In this document: positions 8,937-16,178 of the stretch, one piece after another
Layout of the letters: each line of letters opens with the position of its first letter
Numbering within the stretch: the stretch's first letter is position 1
Source of the DNA: Chordicoccus furentiruminis
GTDB lineage: Bacteria; Bacillota; Clostridia; Lachnospirales; Lachnospiraceae
DNA: 64,000 bases
Assembly (NCBI RefSeq): GCF_019355395.1
Contig: NZ_CP048829.1
Span: 620,001-684,000 of the forward strand
Reading direction: 5' to 3'
Notes under the pieces: generated by a model
The model's input: only the letters and a program-made list of their open reading frames with translations
Databases searched by the model: none
What the model was told of the DNA's origin: nothing
Position numbers and translations under genes: made by a program

Positions 8937-11900
8937 TCAGATGTCCGCGATGTTGACCAGCGTCAGGCTGTCCTTGTCGGTGCTCTCAAGCGACGTCACC
9001 AGCGCTTCGGCCGTATCGATGGCGGTCAGCACGTTGACGCCGGTCTCAATGGCATTTCTCCGGATCACGAAGCCGTCATGCTGATGCTCGATGCCGTGAG
9101 GCGGCAGATCGATGATCAGGTCGATCCGGTGTCCGAGAATCAGGTCCATCAGGTTCGGATGAGGCTGCTCCAGCTTGTTCGTGCGGACCGCGTGAACGCC
9201 GTGGGCGTTCAGATAGGCGGCCGTCCCGTACGTGGAGTAGATTCGGTAGCCGAGACGCTCGAAACGGGCCGCGATCGGCACGATAGCCTCCTTGTCCTCG
9301 TCCCGCACCGTGATGATCATGTTCCGGTACTTCGGAAGATCGACGCCCGCGCCGAGGAACGCCTTGTACAGTGCCTCGCTCCAGGATTTGGAGATGCCGA
9401 GGGCCTCGCCGGTGGATTTCATCTCCGGTCCGAGGCTGATGTCCGCGTCGCGGATCTTCTCGAAGGAGAAAACCGGCATCTTGATGGCGACATACCCGGC
9501 CTCCGGCTGAAGGCCCGGCTTATAGCCCATATCCGTGATCTTATGGCCGAGAATCGCCCGTGTCGCCAGCGAAACGATCGGGATCCCGGTCACCTTGCTG
9601 ATATAGGGCACGGTCCGGGAGGAACGCGGGTTCACCTCGATGCAGTAGATCTCGTCGTTCTGATCGATGAACTGAATGTTGATCATGCCGCGGACATGCA
9701 GCGCCTTCGCCAGCTTCTCCGTGTAATCGATGATCCTGTCCTTCGCGACCTGCGACAGCGTCTGGGCCGGATAGACGGAGATGGAGTCGCCGGAGTGAAT
9801 GCCGGCCCGCTCCACATGCTCCATGATGCCGGGGATCAGGATATTTTCGCCGTCGCAGACGGCGTCCACCTCGACCTCCTTGCCGAGCATGTATTTGTCC
9901 ACAAGGATCGGATGATCCTGGGCGATCTGGTTGATGATGCCGATGTACTGGTCGATGTCCTCATCGCTGATGGCGATCTGCATTCCCTGGCCGCCGAGCA
10001 CATAGGATGGGCGGACCAGTACCGGATAGCCGAGGCGGCGGGCCGCCTCCTTCGCCTCCTCCGCCGTGAACACCGTCTGACCCTTCGGACGCCGGATGCC
10101 GCAGGACGCGAGGACCTCGTCAAACCGTTCCCGGTCCTCCGCCGCGTCCACGTCGTCCGCGGACGTTCCGAGAATCGGCACGCCCATCTTCATCAGCGAC
10201 TCCGTCAGCTTGATGGCGGTCTGGCCGCCGAACTGAACCACGGCTCCGTCCGGCTTCTCGATCCGGACGACGTTCTCCACATCCTCCGGCGTCAGCGGTT
10301 CGAAGTACAGGCGGTCCGCTATATCGAAGTCGGTGCTGACCGTCTCCGGATTGTTGTTGATGATGACGGTCTCCCAGCCCTCCTTCGCGAAGGCCCAGGT
10401 GCAGTGGACCGAGCAGAAGTCGAACTCGATGCCCTGTCCGATGCGGATCGGGCCCGATCCGAGCACCAGCACCTTCTTTCTGCCGTGACCCGGAACCGAT
10501 TCATTCTCTCCTCCGTACACCGAATAGTAATACGGTGTGCTCGCCTCAAATTCCGCGGCGCAGGTATCCACCATCTTGAACGCGGCCGTGATCCCGTTCT
10601 CCAGTCGGAGCTGTTTCACCTCGTCTTCCGTCTTTCCGGCCAGCCGGGCGATCAGATAGTCCGGGAACTCCATCCGTTTCGCCTCCGCCAGAAGCTCCGG
10701 CGTGAGTTTTCTCGTCCGAAGGGAATATTCCATCCCGACGAGATTGGCGATCTTGTCCACGAACCACGCGTCGATTCCGGTCAGCGTGACAATCTCTCCG
10801 ATCGGGATCTGACGGCGGACCGCCTCCGCGATCCTCCAGATCCGGCGGTCATCCACAGCCTTCAGCTCCTCGATCAGCTCTTCCTCCTCCAGCTGGGAGT
10901 AATCGTAGGACATCAGCGAATCGACGTGCTGCTCAAGCGAGCGGATCGCCTTCATCAGGGCGCCCTCGAAGCTGGTGCAGATCGCCATCACCTCGCCGGT
11001 CGCCTTCATCTGGGTCGTCAGCGTATGCTTCGCCGTGATGAATTTATCGAAGGGGAGACGGGGGATCTTCACCACGCAGTAGTCCAGCATCGGCTCGAAG
11101 GAGGCGTAGGTCTTCTTCGTGATCGCGTTGGGGATCTCGTCCAGCGTATAGCCGAGCGCGATCTTGGCCGACACTTTCGCGATCGGATAACCCGTGGCCT
11201 TGGAAGCCAGCGCGGAGCTGCGGCTCACGCGGGGATTGACCTCGATCACGCAGTACTCGAAGCTGTCCGGGTTCAGCGCGTACTGGACGTTGCAGCCGCC
11301 GGTGATCTTCAGCTCTTCGATGATCCGGAGCGCGGAGCTCCGAAGCATCTGATACTCTTTGTCTCCCAGCGTCTGGGACGGGGCGACGACGATCGAGTCG
11401 CCGGTATGCACGCCGACCGGATCGATGTTTTCCATGTTGCAGACCGTGATCTTGTTGCCGCGGCTGTCGCGCATGACCTCGTACTCGATTTCCTTCCAGC
11501 CGGCGATGCTCCGCTCGACCAGCACCTCGTTCACGCGGGAAAGCCTGAGTCCGTTGGAGAGAATCTCGTTCAGCTCCTCCTCGTCCCGGGCGATTCCGCC
11601 GCCGGAACCTCCCAGGGTGTAGGCGGGACGGAGGACGACCGGATACCCGATCTTTTCGGCGAAAACTCTTCCTTCCTCGACGGAATGCACGACAAGAGAG
11701 GGCGCGATCGGCTCGCCGATTTTCTCCATCGTATCCTTGAACATCTGGCGGTCCTCCGCCTTCTTGATGGTGAGAGCCGTCGTGCCGATCAGCTTCACCT
11801 CCGGATGCTCGTCAAAATATCCCTGATCCGCCAGCTCCATCGCGAGATTCAGTCCGGCCTGACCGCCCAGAGTCGGAAGCAGGGAATCCGGTTTTTCCTT

Positions 11901-12137
11901 CTCGATGATTTTTTTCACGACCTCGGCGGTCAGCGGCTCGATATAGACCTCGTCGGCGATATCCTTGTCCGTCATGATCGTCGCCGGGTTGCTGTTCAGC
12001 AGCACGACCTCCACGCCTTCCTCATGAAGGGAACGGCAGGCCTGCGTTCCGGCGTAGTCAAACTCCGCCGCCTGACCGATGACGATCGGGCCGGAACCGA
12101 TCACCATGACTTTCCGGATGTTCTGGTTCTTAGGCAT
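8937..12137 (-). CDS. carB: Carbamoyl phosphate synthase large subunit
   Basis: A 1066-residue enzyme, full family length. It makes carbamoyl phosphate from bicarbonate, ammonia (delivered by CarA) and two ATP, for arginine and pyrimidine synthesis. Two homologous ATP-grasp halves are seen: residues 1-about 400 (GSGPIVIGQAAEFDYAGTQ; RPAYTLGGSGGGIA) and about 555-935 (GSGPIRIGQGIEFDF; RPSYVLGGQGMQIA). An oligomerisation region lies between them, and an MGS-like allosteric domain closes the protein (about 940-1066, GYRIYSTYGTAAYL). The start overlaps the carA stop by 8 bases, consistent with coupled synthesis of the two subunits. Confidence 0.98.
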   Translation of the reverse strand: MPKNQNIRKVMVIGSGPIVIGQAAEFDYAGTQACRSLHEEGVEVVLLNSNPATIMTDKDIADEVYIEPLTAEVVKKIIEKEKPDSLLPTLGGQAGLNLAMELADQGYFDEHPEVKLIGTTALTIKKAEDRQMFKDTMEKIGEPIAPSLVVHSVEEGRVFAEKIGYPVVLRPAYTLGGSGGGIARDEEELNEILSNGLRLSRVNEVLVERSIAGWKEIEYEVMRDSRGNKITVCNMENIDPVGVHTGDSIVVAPSQTLGDKEYQMLRSSALRIIEELKITGGCNVQYALNPDSFEYCVIEVNPRVSRSSALASKATGYPIAKVSAKIALGYTLDEIPNAITKKTYASFEPMLDYCVVKIPRLPFDKFITAKHTLTTQMKATGEVMAICTSFEGALMKAIRSLEQHVDSLMSYDYSQLEEEELIEELKAVDDRRIWRIAEAVRRQIPIGEIVTLTGIDAWFVDKIANLVGMEYSLRTRKLTPELLAEAKRMEFPDYLIARLAGKTEDEVKQLRLENGITAAFKMVDTCAAEFEASTPYYYSVYGGENESVPGHGRKKVLVLGSGPIRIGQGIEFDFCSVHCTWAFAKEGWETVIINNNPETVSTDFDIADRLYFEPLTPEDVENVVRIEKPDGAVVQFGGQTAIKLTESLMKMGVPILGTSADDVDAAEDRERFDEVLASCGIRRPKGQTVFTAEEAKEAARRLGYPVLVRPSYVLGGQGMQIAISDEDIDQYIGIINQIAQDHPILVDKYMLGKEVEVDAVCDGENILIPGIMEHVERAGIHSGDSISVYPAQTLSQVAKDRIIDYTEKLAKALHVRGMINIQFIDQNDEIYCIEVNPRSSRTVPYISKVTGIPIVSLATRAILGHKITDMGYKPGLQPEAGYVAIKMPVFSFEKIRDADISLGPEMKSTGEALGISKSWSEALYKAFLGAGVDLPKYRNMIITVRDEDKEAIVPIAARFERLGYRIYSTYGTAAYLNAHGVHAVRTNKLEQPHPNLMDLILGHRIDLIIDLPPHGIEHQHDGFVIRRNAIETGVNVLTAIDTAEALVTSLESTDKDSLTLVNIADI

Positions 12138-13209
12138 GCTTCGCTCCTTTCATCATCTTCATGAAGCGGTCAAAGAGGAAATTGGCGTCCTGCGGTCCCG
12201 GGCAGGCTTCCGGATGGAACTGCACCGTGAAAACCGGCTTCCGGATATAGCGAAGCCCCTCATTCGTCCCGTCGTTGACGTTTTCGAAAGCGGGAACCGC
12301 CACCGACGGATCGACCGTATCCGGATCCACCGCGTAGCCGTGATTCTGAGATGTCATATACACGCGGCCGTCTCCCGTCAGATCGCGGACAGGATGGTTG
12401 CCTCCGCGGTGGCCGTACTTCATCTTAAATGTATCCGCGCCCGTCGCCAGCGCCATCAGCTGATGTCCGAGGCAGATCGCGAAAACCGGCACGCCCGATT
12501 CGTAAAACCGGCGGACATTGTCGATAATCGTTCCGTTTTCCTTCGGATCGCCCGGTCCGTTTGACAGCATGATGCCGTCCGGACGGCCCGCAAGAACCTC
12601 CTCCGCCGGCGTACCGGCCGGATAGATTGTCACATCACAGCCCCGTTTCGCCAGATTCTGCGCGATATCCTTCTTTGCCCCGTAATCCATCAGCGCCACG
12701 CGGGGTCCTTTCCCCGGTATGTGAACGGAGGCCCGGCATGTCACGCGGTCCACCACGGGACCGACCTTGTACGCACGGATCGCTGCGAGCGCCTCCTCGC
12801 GGTTCATCTCCCGTGTCGTGATCATGCCGTTCATCGTGCCGTGTTCGCGGAGACGCCGTGTCAGCGCCCTCGTGTCGATTCCGGCGATGCCGGGAATGCC
12901 GTGTCCGGCGAGAAATTTCTGAATGGATTCTTCCGAGCGGAAATTGCTCGGCAGCCGGGAGAGTTCCCGGACGATGAAGCCGTCCGGCCAGGGGCGGTCG
13001 GATTCCATGTCCTCGCTGCAGATGCCGTAGTTGCCGATCAGCGGATAAGTCATGCAGACGGCCTGTCCCGCATAGGAGGGATCAGTGAGCACCTCGAGAT
13101 AGCCGGTCATCGAAGTGTTGAACACAATTTCGCTGACACAGGTGCCTTCGGCGCCGATGCTCGTTCCGGTGAACACGGTTCCGTCTTCCAGGATGAGATA
13201 TGCTTTCAA
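12130..13209 (-). CDS. carA: Carbamoyl phosphate synthase small (glutaminase) subunit
   Basis: A 359-residue glutamine amidotransferase that supplies ammonia to CarB. The N-terminal CPSase domain starts KAYLILEDGTVFTGTSIG. The class I GATase domain has the nucleophile in FAICLGHQLMALA and the His/Glu pair in QFHPEACPGP. The start is taken as TTG because KAYLILEDG is where the family begins and no ATG lies nearby; upstream in-frame codons fall in the 77-bp repeats. The ribosome site is only AAAGGG, so initiation may be weak. Its own promoter carries a palindrome over the -10 box, suggesting repressor control. Confidence 0.96.
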   Translation of the reverse strand: MKAYLILEDGTVFTGTSIGAEGTCVSEIVFNTSMTGYLEVLTDPSYAGQAVCMTYPLIGNYGICSEDMESDRPWPDGFIVRELSRLPSNFRSEESIQKFLAGHGIPGIAGIDTRALTRRLREHGTMNGMITTREMNREEALAAIRAYKVGPVVDRVTCRASVHIPGKGPRVALMDYGAKKDIAQNLAKRGCDVTIYPAGTPAEEVLAGRPDGIMLSNGPGDPKENGTIIDNVRRFYESGVPVFAICLGHQLMALATGADTFKMKYGHRGGNHPVRDLTGDGRVYMTSQNHGYAVDPDTVDPSVAVPAFENVNDGTNEGLRYIRKPVFTVQFHPEACPGPQDANFLFDRFMKMMKGAKHA

Positions 13210-13252
13210 CGTATTTGCCCTTTCTGTCCGTAAAACAGCCTCAGGATCGAAG

Positions 13253-13266
13253 GTATTGTACAATAC
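13253..13266. promoter_or_regulatory. Perfect 14-bp palindrome over the carA -10 box (candidate operator)
   Basis: GTATTGTACAATAC is a perfect inverted repeat that contains the TACAAT -10 hexamer. A repressor dimer bound here would block RNA polymerase. No regulator gene in the window can be assigned to it. The palindrome is seen directly; its role is inference. Confidence 0.45.
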
Positions 13267-13283
13267 GGACCCTCTTTTTTCAA
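13255..13283 (-). promoter_or_regulatory. Sigma-A promoter of carAB-uppP-arcC
   Basis: On the minus strand TTGAAA (13278-13283) and TACAAT (13255-13260) are 17 bases apart, giving a leader of about 40 bases before the TTG start. No PyrR-type attenuator hairpin or terminator fits in so short a leader. Confidence 0.7.
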
Positions 13284-13303
13284 GGCAGGCTCCGGATTCG
13301 GGG

Positions 13304-13517
13304 CTGCGGGCCACGCCATTCGTGCCTGCAAAGCAGGCACTCATCGCGGCTGTCGCCGCATGCACTGGCGGGGGCGTGAGCTGCGGGCCACGCCATTCGT
13401 GCCTGCAAGGCAGGCACTCATCGCGGCTGTCGCCGCATACACTGGCGGGGGCGTGAGCTGCGGGCCACGCCATTCGTGCCTGCAAGGCAGGCACTCATCG
13501 CGGCTGTCGCCGCATGC
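13304..13517. repeat. 77-bp tandem repeat, about 2.8 copies, with internal hairpins
   Basis: Copies start at 13304, 13381 and 13458; the third breaks off after about 59 bases. The full copies differ at only two or so positions. Each unit contains two inverted repeats: GTGCCTGC/GCAGGCAC around a three-base loop, and GCGGC/GCCGC around TGTC. All reading frames through it give low-quality peptides and there is no ribosome site, so it is unlikely to be coding. It lies between the tRNA-Leu terminator and the carA promoter. It is not a CRISPR array because there are no unique spacers. It could be a REP/MITE-like element or a structured RNA array. Confidence 0.85.
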
Positions 13518-13577
13518 CGAAATCCCGGGTCCCGTCTGTCTTCGTGCCAGCACGGACAGTCGGAACCCGGGATTTCG
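13518..13577. repeat. Long imperfect hairpin next to the 77-bp repeats
   Basis: Left arm 13518-13540 and right arm 13555-13577 pair over 23 bases with two mismatches. The 14-base centre can itself fold through CGTG/CACG. The left arm starts exactly where the third 77-bp copy is interrupted. There is no U-run on either strand, so it is not a typical terminator. Confidence 0.75.
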
Positions 13578-13601
13578 TCGCGTGGCTCGTAGCTTACGCG
13601 C

Positions 13602-13626
13602 AAAAAAACCAGGTCTTCCGACCTGG
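13602..13626 (-). terminator. Intrinsic terminator of tRNA-Leu
   Basis: On the minus strand the stem CCAGGTC/GACCTGG with a GGAA loop (13609-13626) is followed by seven T residues (13602-13608). It lies just downstream of the tRNA 3' end. Confidence 0.9.
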
Positions 13627-13637
13627 CTTTGATCTCC

Positions 13638-13721
13638 TGCAGGAGAAGGGACTTGAACCCTCACTGTATTGCTACAACAGGCACCTGAAGCCTGCGCGTC
13701 TGCCAATTCCGCCACTCCTGC
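13638..13721 (-). tRNA. tRNA-Leu, anticodon CAG
   Basis: An 84-base class II tRNA. The acceptor arms GCAGGAG (13715-13721) and CTCCTGC (13639-13645) pair perfectly. The anticodon stem CAGGC/GCCTG holds the loop TTCAGGT, giving CAG for CUG codons. A long variable arm and the T-loop GGTTCAAGTC are present. The 3' CCA is not encoded, so it must be added after transcription. It is a single-gene unit with its own promoter and terminator. Confidence 0.95.
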
Positions 13722-13752
13722 GAACCGCTGACGTAACCCGTCAACGCTGATC

Positions 13753-13781
13753 AGTATACGTGTTTCAGACGGGTTCGTCAA
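13753..13781 (-). promoter_or_regulatory. Strong promoter of tRNA-Leu
   Basis: On the minus strand TTGACG (13776-13781) and TATACT (13753-13758) are 17 bases apart, with the tRNA 5' end about 31 bases further on. Confidence 0.8.
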
Positions 13782-13831
13782 CAGGAAATTTCAAAATATC
13801 GTGATTTTTTCCGAAAACCGAAAATCCTGCC

Positions 13832-13854
13832 CCGGCCGCGTCCGGCGCGGCCGG
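13832..13854 (-). terminator. Probable terminator of the clpX operon
   Basis: A perfect 9-bp G/C stem (CCGGCCGCG/CGCGGCCGG) with a five-base loop follows the zinc-ribbon gene. The T-tract after it is broken (ATTTTCGGTTTTC), so termination may be partial. Confidence 0.55.
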
Positions 13855-13876
13855 TTATACGCGGAAGACATCTTCC

Positions 13877-14602
13877 TCAGCTTTCGCTTTCCTTCCGCTC
13901 CGTCTTCTCGGCATCGTCCACCGTCGTGAACGTCGCATCCATCGCGGCCGTCTCATCGGCCGTCTGATCCTTCACCTCGGTGAATTCAGCGCCCGGCACC
14001 TCATCCTTCGAGGTTTCTTCGTCCTGTTTCCCGGGTTCGGCGCCGCCTTCCGGGTTTTCCAGCGCAGCGTCCGCTTCTCCGGAGGGATTCTCATCCTCTT
14101 CCGGCGCACAGGACGCCGCAGGCTGTTCCTTCTCCGTCGCTTCGGAGCCGCTTTCCGATCCGGCCTCTTCCTGACCCTTCTCTTCCGCAGCCGGAGACGC
14201 ATCGGAAACGTCCGTCTCATCGGCAGGCGCTTTCACCGGAGCCGGCGCCCCGCACTTCGGGCAGAAGGCCGCGTCCGCGTCGATCAGTTCCTCACAGTTC
14301 GGGCACACCTTCTGACCCTTTGCCCTCGCGAGCTTGCCCTTGAGATCAAGGATCAGCGCCTTGTGCGAGGCCACCTCGCCGAGAAGCCCCTTCTCCTCCT
14401 CCCCGAGTTCAATCTCACCGGCCGCATACCGGCGGGCGATCACGGAACCCACCTTCTGCAGAAGAGCCTGCACTTCCTTCTGCTCCCCGCTGATCTGGGA
14501 GCTGAGTCTTGCCGCCTCGATGAACGAGCTCGTCCTCTCGGCCGCCGCCTGTCCCGCCTTTGAAATCGTTTTTCCTAAATCCGTAAAAAAGTCATCTGCC
14601 AT
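13877..14602 (-). CDS. Zinc-ribbon protein with acidic disordered tail
   Basis: A 241-residue cytosolic protein of unknown function. Residues 1-about 95 are helical and probably coiled-coil (GKTISKAGQAAAERTSSFIEA). A single zinc ribbon follows near residues 98-118 (CPNCEELIDADAAFCPKCGAP). The last 120 residues are almost entirely Glu, Asp, Ala, Ser and Pro, which implies disorder. No membrane segment or signal peptide is seen. It follows clpX by 15 bases and has a good ribosome site, so it is co-transcribed with it. A role as an adaptor or substrate of ClpXP is possible only from context. Similar zinc-ribbon proteins are common in Lachnospiraceae without assigned roles. Confidence 0.8.
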   Translation of the reverse strand: MADDFFTDLGKTISKAGQAAAERTSSFIEAARLSSQISGEQKEVQALLQKVGSVIARRYAAGEIELGEEEKGLLGEVASHKALILDLKGKLARAKGQKVCPNCEELIDADAAFCPKCGAPAPVKAPADETDVSDASPAAEEKGQEEAGSESGSEATEKEQPAASCAPEEDENPSGEADAALENPEGGAEPGKQDEETSKDEVPGAEFTEVKDQTADETAAMDATFTTVDDAEKTERKESES

Positions 14603-14617
14603 CTTTTTTCTCCTTTC

Positions 14618-16030
14618 TCAGCCCCGTCCCGCTCCCAGCTGCATGGTGCCGCGAAGCAGGATCTGCGGGCTCCCCTTCCGTTCCACATAGTCCTTTGTGA
14701 TGACAACCTCTCCGATGCTGTCGTCCTTCGGAATCTCGTACATGATATCCAGCATATAGTCCTCAAGAATCGACCGGAGTGCTCTCGCGCCGGTTCCCAT
14801 CGCCAAAGCCCGCTGCGCAATCACTTCAAGCGCTTCCTTCTCAAACGTCAGCTTCACCTCGTCCATCGCCAGCAGCGCCTGATACTGCCGGATGATGGCG
14901 TTCTCCGGTTCGGAAAGGATCTTCACCAGCATATCCGCCGTCAGCTCCTCCAGCGGGCAGAGAATCGGAAGACGTCCGAGAAATTCGGGGATCATGCCGA
15001 AGGACCGGAGATCCTCCGTCGTGACGTGGCGGATCAGATTCGGCTCATCGTCATACTTGTCTTTCAGATCCGCGTGAAAGCCGATCGAGCTGTGCCGGTT
15101 CATCCGTTCCTTGATGATATCCTCAAGCCCGGGGAAGGCGCCCCCGACGATGAAGAGAATATTCTTCGTATTCACCATCCTCATCGGGACCATGGCGTTT
15201 TTGCTGGTCGCACCGACCGGAACCTCGACCTCCGCGCCTTCCAGCAGCTTCAGCATGCCCTGCTGCACCGCTTCGCCGCTGACATCCCGCTGATTCGTAT
15301 TCTTCTTTTTCGCGATCTTGTCGATCTCATCGACAAAAATGATGCCGTGCTCCGCCTTTTCGACGCTGTTGCCGGATGCGGCCAGCAGCTTTGACACCAC
15401 GCTTTCAATATCGTCGCCGATATAGCCCGCCTCGGTCAGCGACGTGGCGTCGGTGATCGCCAGCGGCACGTCCAGCAGCTTCGCCAGCGTCTGGACCAGA
15501 TACGTTTTGCCCGATCCGGTGGGGCCGATCATCAGAACATTCGATTTTTCGATTTCAACCGGCAGTTCTTTCTCAGCCTTTCCTTCCTTGCGGGCGTCCG
15601 CGCGCCGTTCCTCTGTGATGATCCGCTTGTAATGGTTGTAGACGGCAACGGACAGGATCTTCTTCGCCTTCTCCTGACCCACGACATAGCGGTCAAGCTC
15701 CGCCTTGATTCTGTGCGGCTGCGGCACATCCTTCATCCGGAAAGGCCGGGGCTGTTCTGCCTCTTTTTTCGTTTCCGCTTCGGGCTCCTGCGCGCCGCCC
15801 CCGAAAAGGTCGCTCAGATTGACGAAGGAAATGTTTTTGAACTGATCCGCGAGTGACTTCAGCTCCGGACGTGACTGAAACGCATCCATGCTCTTCTGCA
15901 GACAGTCCTCACAGACAGACATGCCGTTCGGCATATGAAGAAGTCGTCCTGCCTTCTCCGCGGGACGACCGCAGATCGAACAGAAGCCTTCGTCCTTCTC
16001 CTCCTCCGTTTTATTCTTATCTTCCGCCAT
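14618..16030 (-). CDS. clpX: ClpX, ATP-dependent unfoldase of ClpXP
   Basis: A 470-residue AAA+ unfoldase that feeds substrates to ClpP. The N-terminal zinc-binding domain has Cys17, Cys20, Cys40 and Cys43. The AAA+ core has Walker A GPTGSGKT, the pore motif GYIGDD, Walker B IIFVDEIDKI, the RDVSGEAVQQ loop, and the IGF loop (SSIGFHAD) that docks onto ClpP. The C-terminal small domain has GTGARALRSILE. It is somewhat longer than usual because of a charged segment near residues 75-95 and basic inserts near 135-150. clpP and tig, which often precede it, are not upstream here; the gene has its own promoter. Confidence 0.97.
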   Translation of the reverse strand: MAEDKNKTEEEKDEGFCSICGRPAEKAGRLLHMPNGMSVCEDCLQKSMDAFQSRPELKSLADQFKNISFVNLSDLFGGGAQEPEAETKKEAEQPRPFRMKDVPQPHRIKAELDRYVVGQEKAKKILSVAVYNHYKRIITEERRADARKEGKAEKELPVEIEKSNVLMIGPTGSGKTYLVQTLAKLLDVPLAITDATSLTEAGYIGDDIESVVSKLLAASGNSVEKAEHGIIFVDEIDKIAKKKNTNQRDVSGEAVQQGMLKLLEGAEVEVPVGATSKNAMVPMRMVNTKNILFIVGGAFPGLEDIIKERMNRHSSIGFHADLKDKYDDEPNLIRHVTTEDLRSFGMIPEFLGRLPILCPLEELTADMLVKILSEPENAIIRQYQALLAMDEVKLTFEKEALEVIAQRALAMGTGARALRSILEDYMLDIMYEIPKDDSIGEVVITKDYVERKGSPQILLRGTMQLGAGRG

Positions 16031-16088
16031 ATTCTCGATGATTCCTTGCTTTCCCTGTATGATTCACGCCTTCTCCGGCGTTCTTTTT

Positions 16089-16117
16089 ATTATAAGGCCC
16101 TGAAATCGGGGCCTCAA
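16089..16117 (-). promoter_or_regulatory. Sigma-A promoter of clpX
   Basis: On the minus strand TTGAGG (16112-16117) and TATAAT (16089-16094) are 17 bases apart. The leader is about 50 bases and includes a small ACGCC/GGCGT hairpin. No CtsR-type direct heptad repeat was recognised. Confidence 0.7.
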
Positions 16118-16130
16118 GTAAACTTTTTCT

Positions 16131-16166
16131 AAACGAAAGGCAGGCGGATCATCCCATCCGCCTGCC
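16131..16166 (-). terminator. Intrinsic terminator of the htrA-like gene
   Basis: An 11-bp perfect stem (GGCAGGCGGAT/ATCCGCCTGCC) with a six-base loop at 16139-16166 is followed on the minus strand by TTTCGTTT. It lies 12 bases after the protease stop codon. Confidence 0.85.
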
Positions 16167-16178
16167 CCTTTGTTCCGT

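Noticed and set aside
9078-12164. Plus-strand frame of over 1000 codons opposite carB
   Set aside because: It is an antisense shadow of carB, which is complete and unmistakable; composition is dominated by Arg, Asp, His and Leu.
12130-13494. N-terminal extension of carA to 13494
   Set aside because: The added residues are encoded by the 77-bp repeats and the promoter; CarA begins at KAYLILEDG.
13304-13517. Possible CRISPR array
   Set aside because: The 77-bp units are directly joined with no unique spacers, and no cas genes are present.
13341-13781. Frames of 60-150 codons on both strands through the repeats and tRNA
   Set aside because: They arise from the 77-bp repeat and read through the tRNA-Leu gene, with no start signals.
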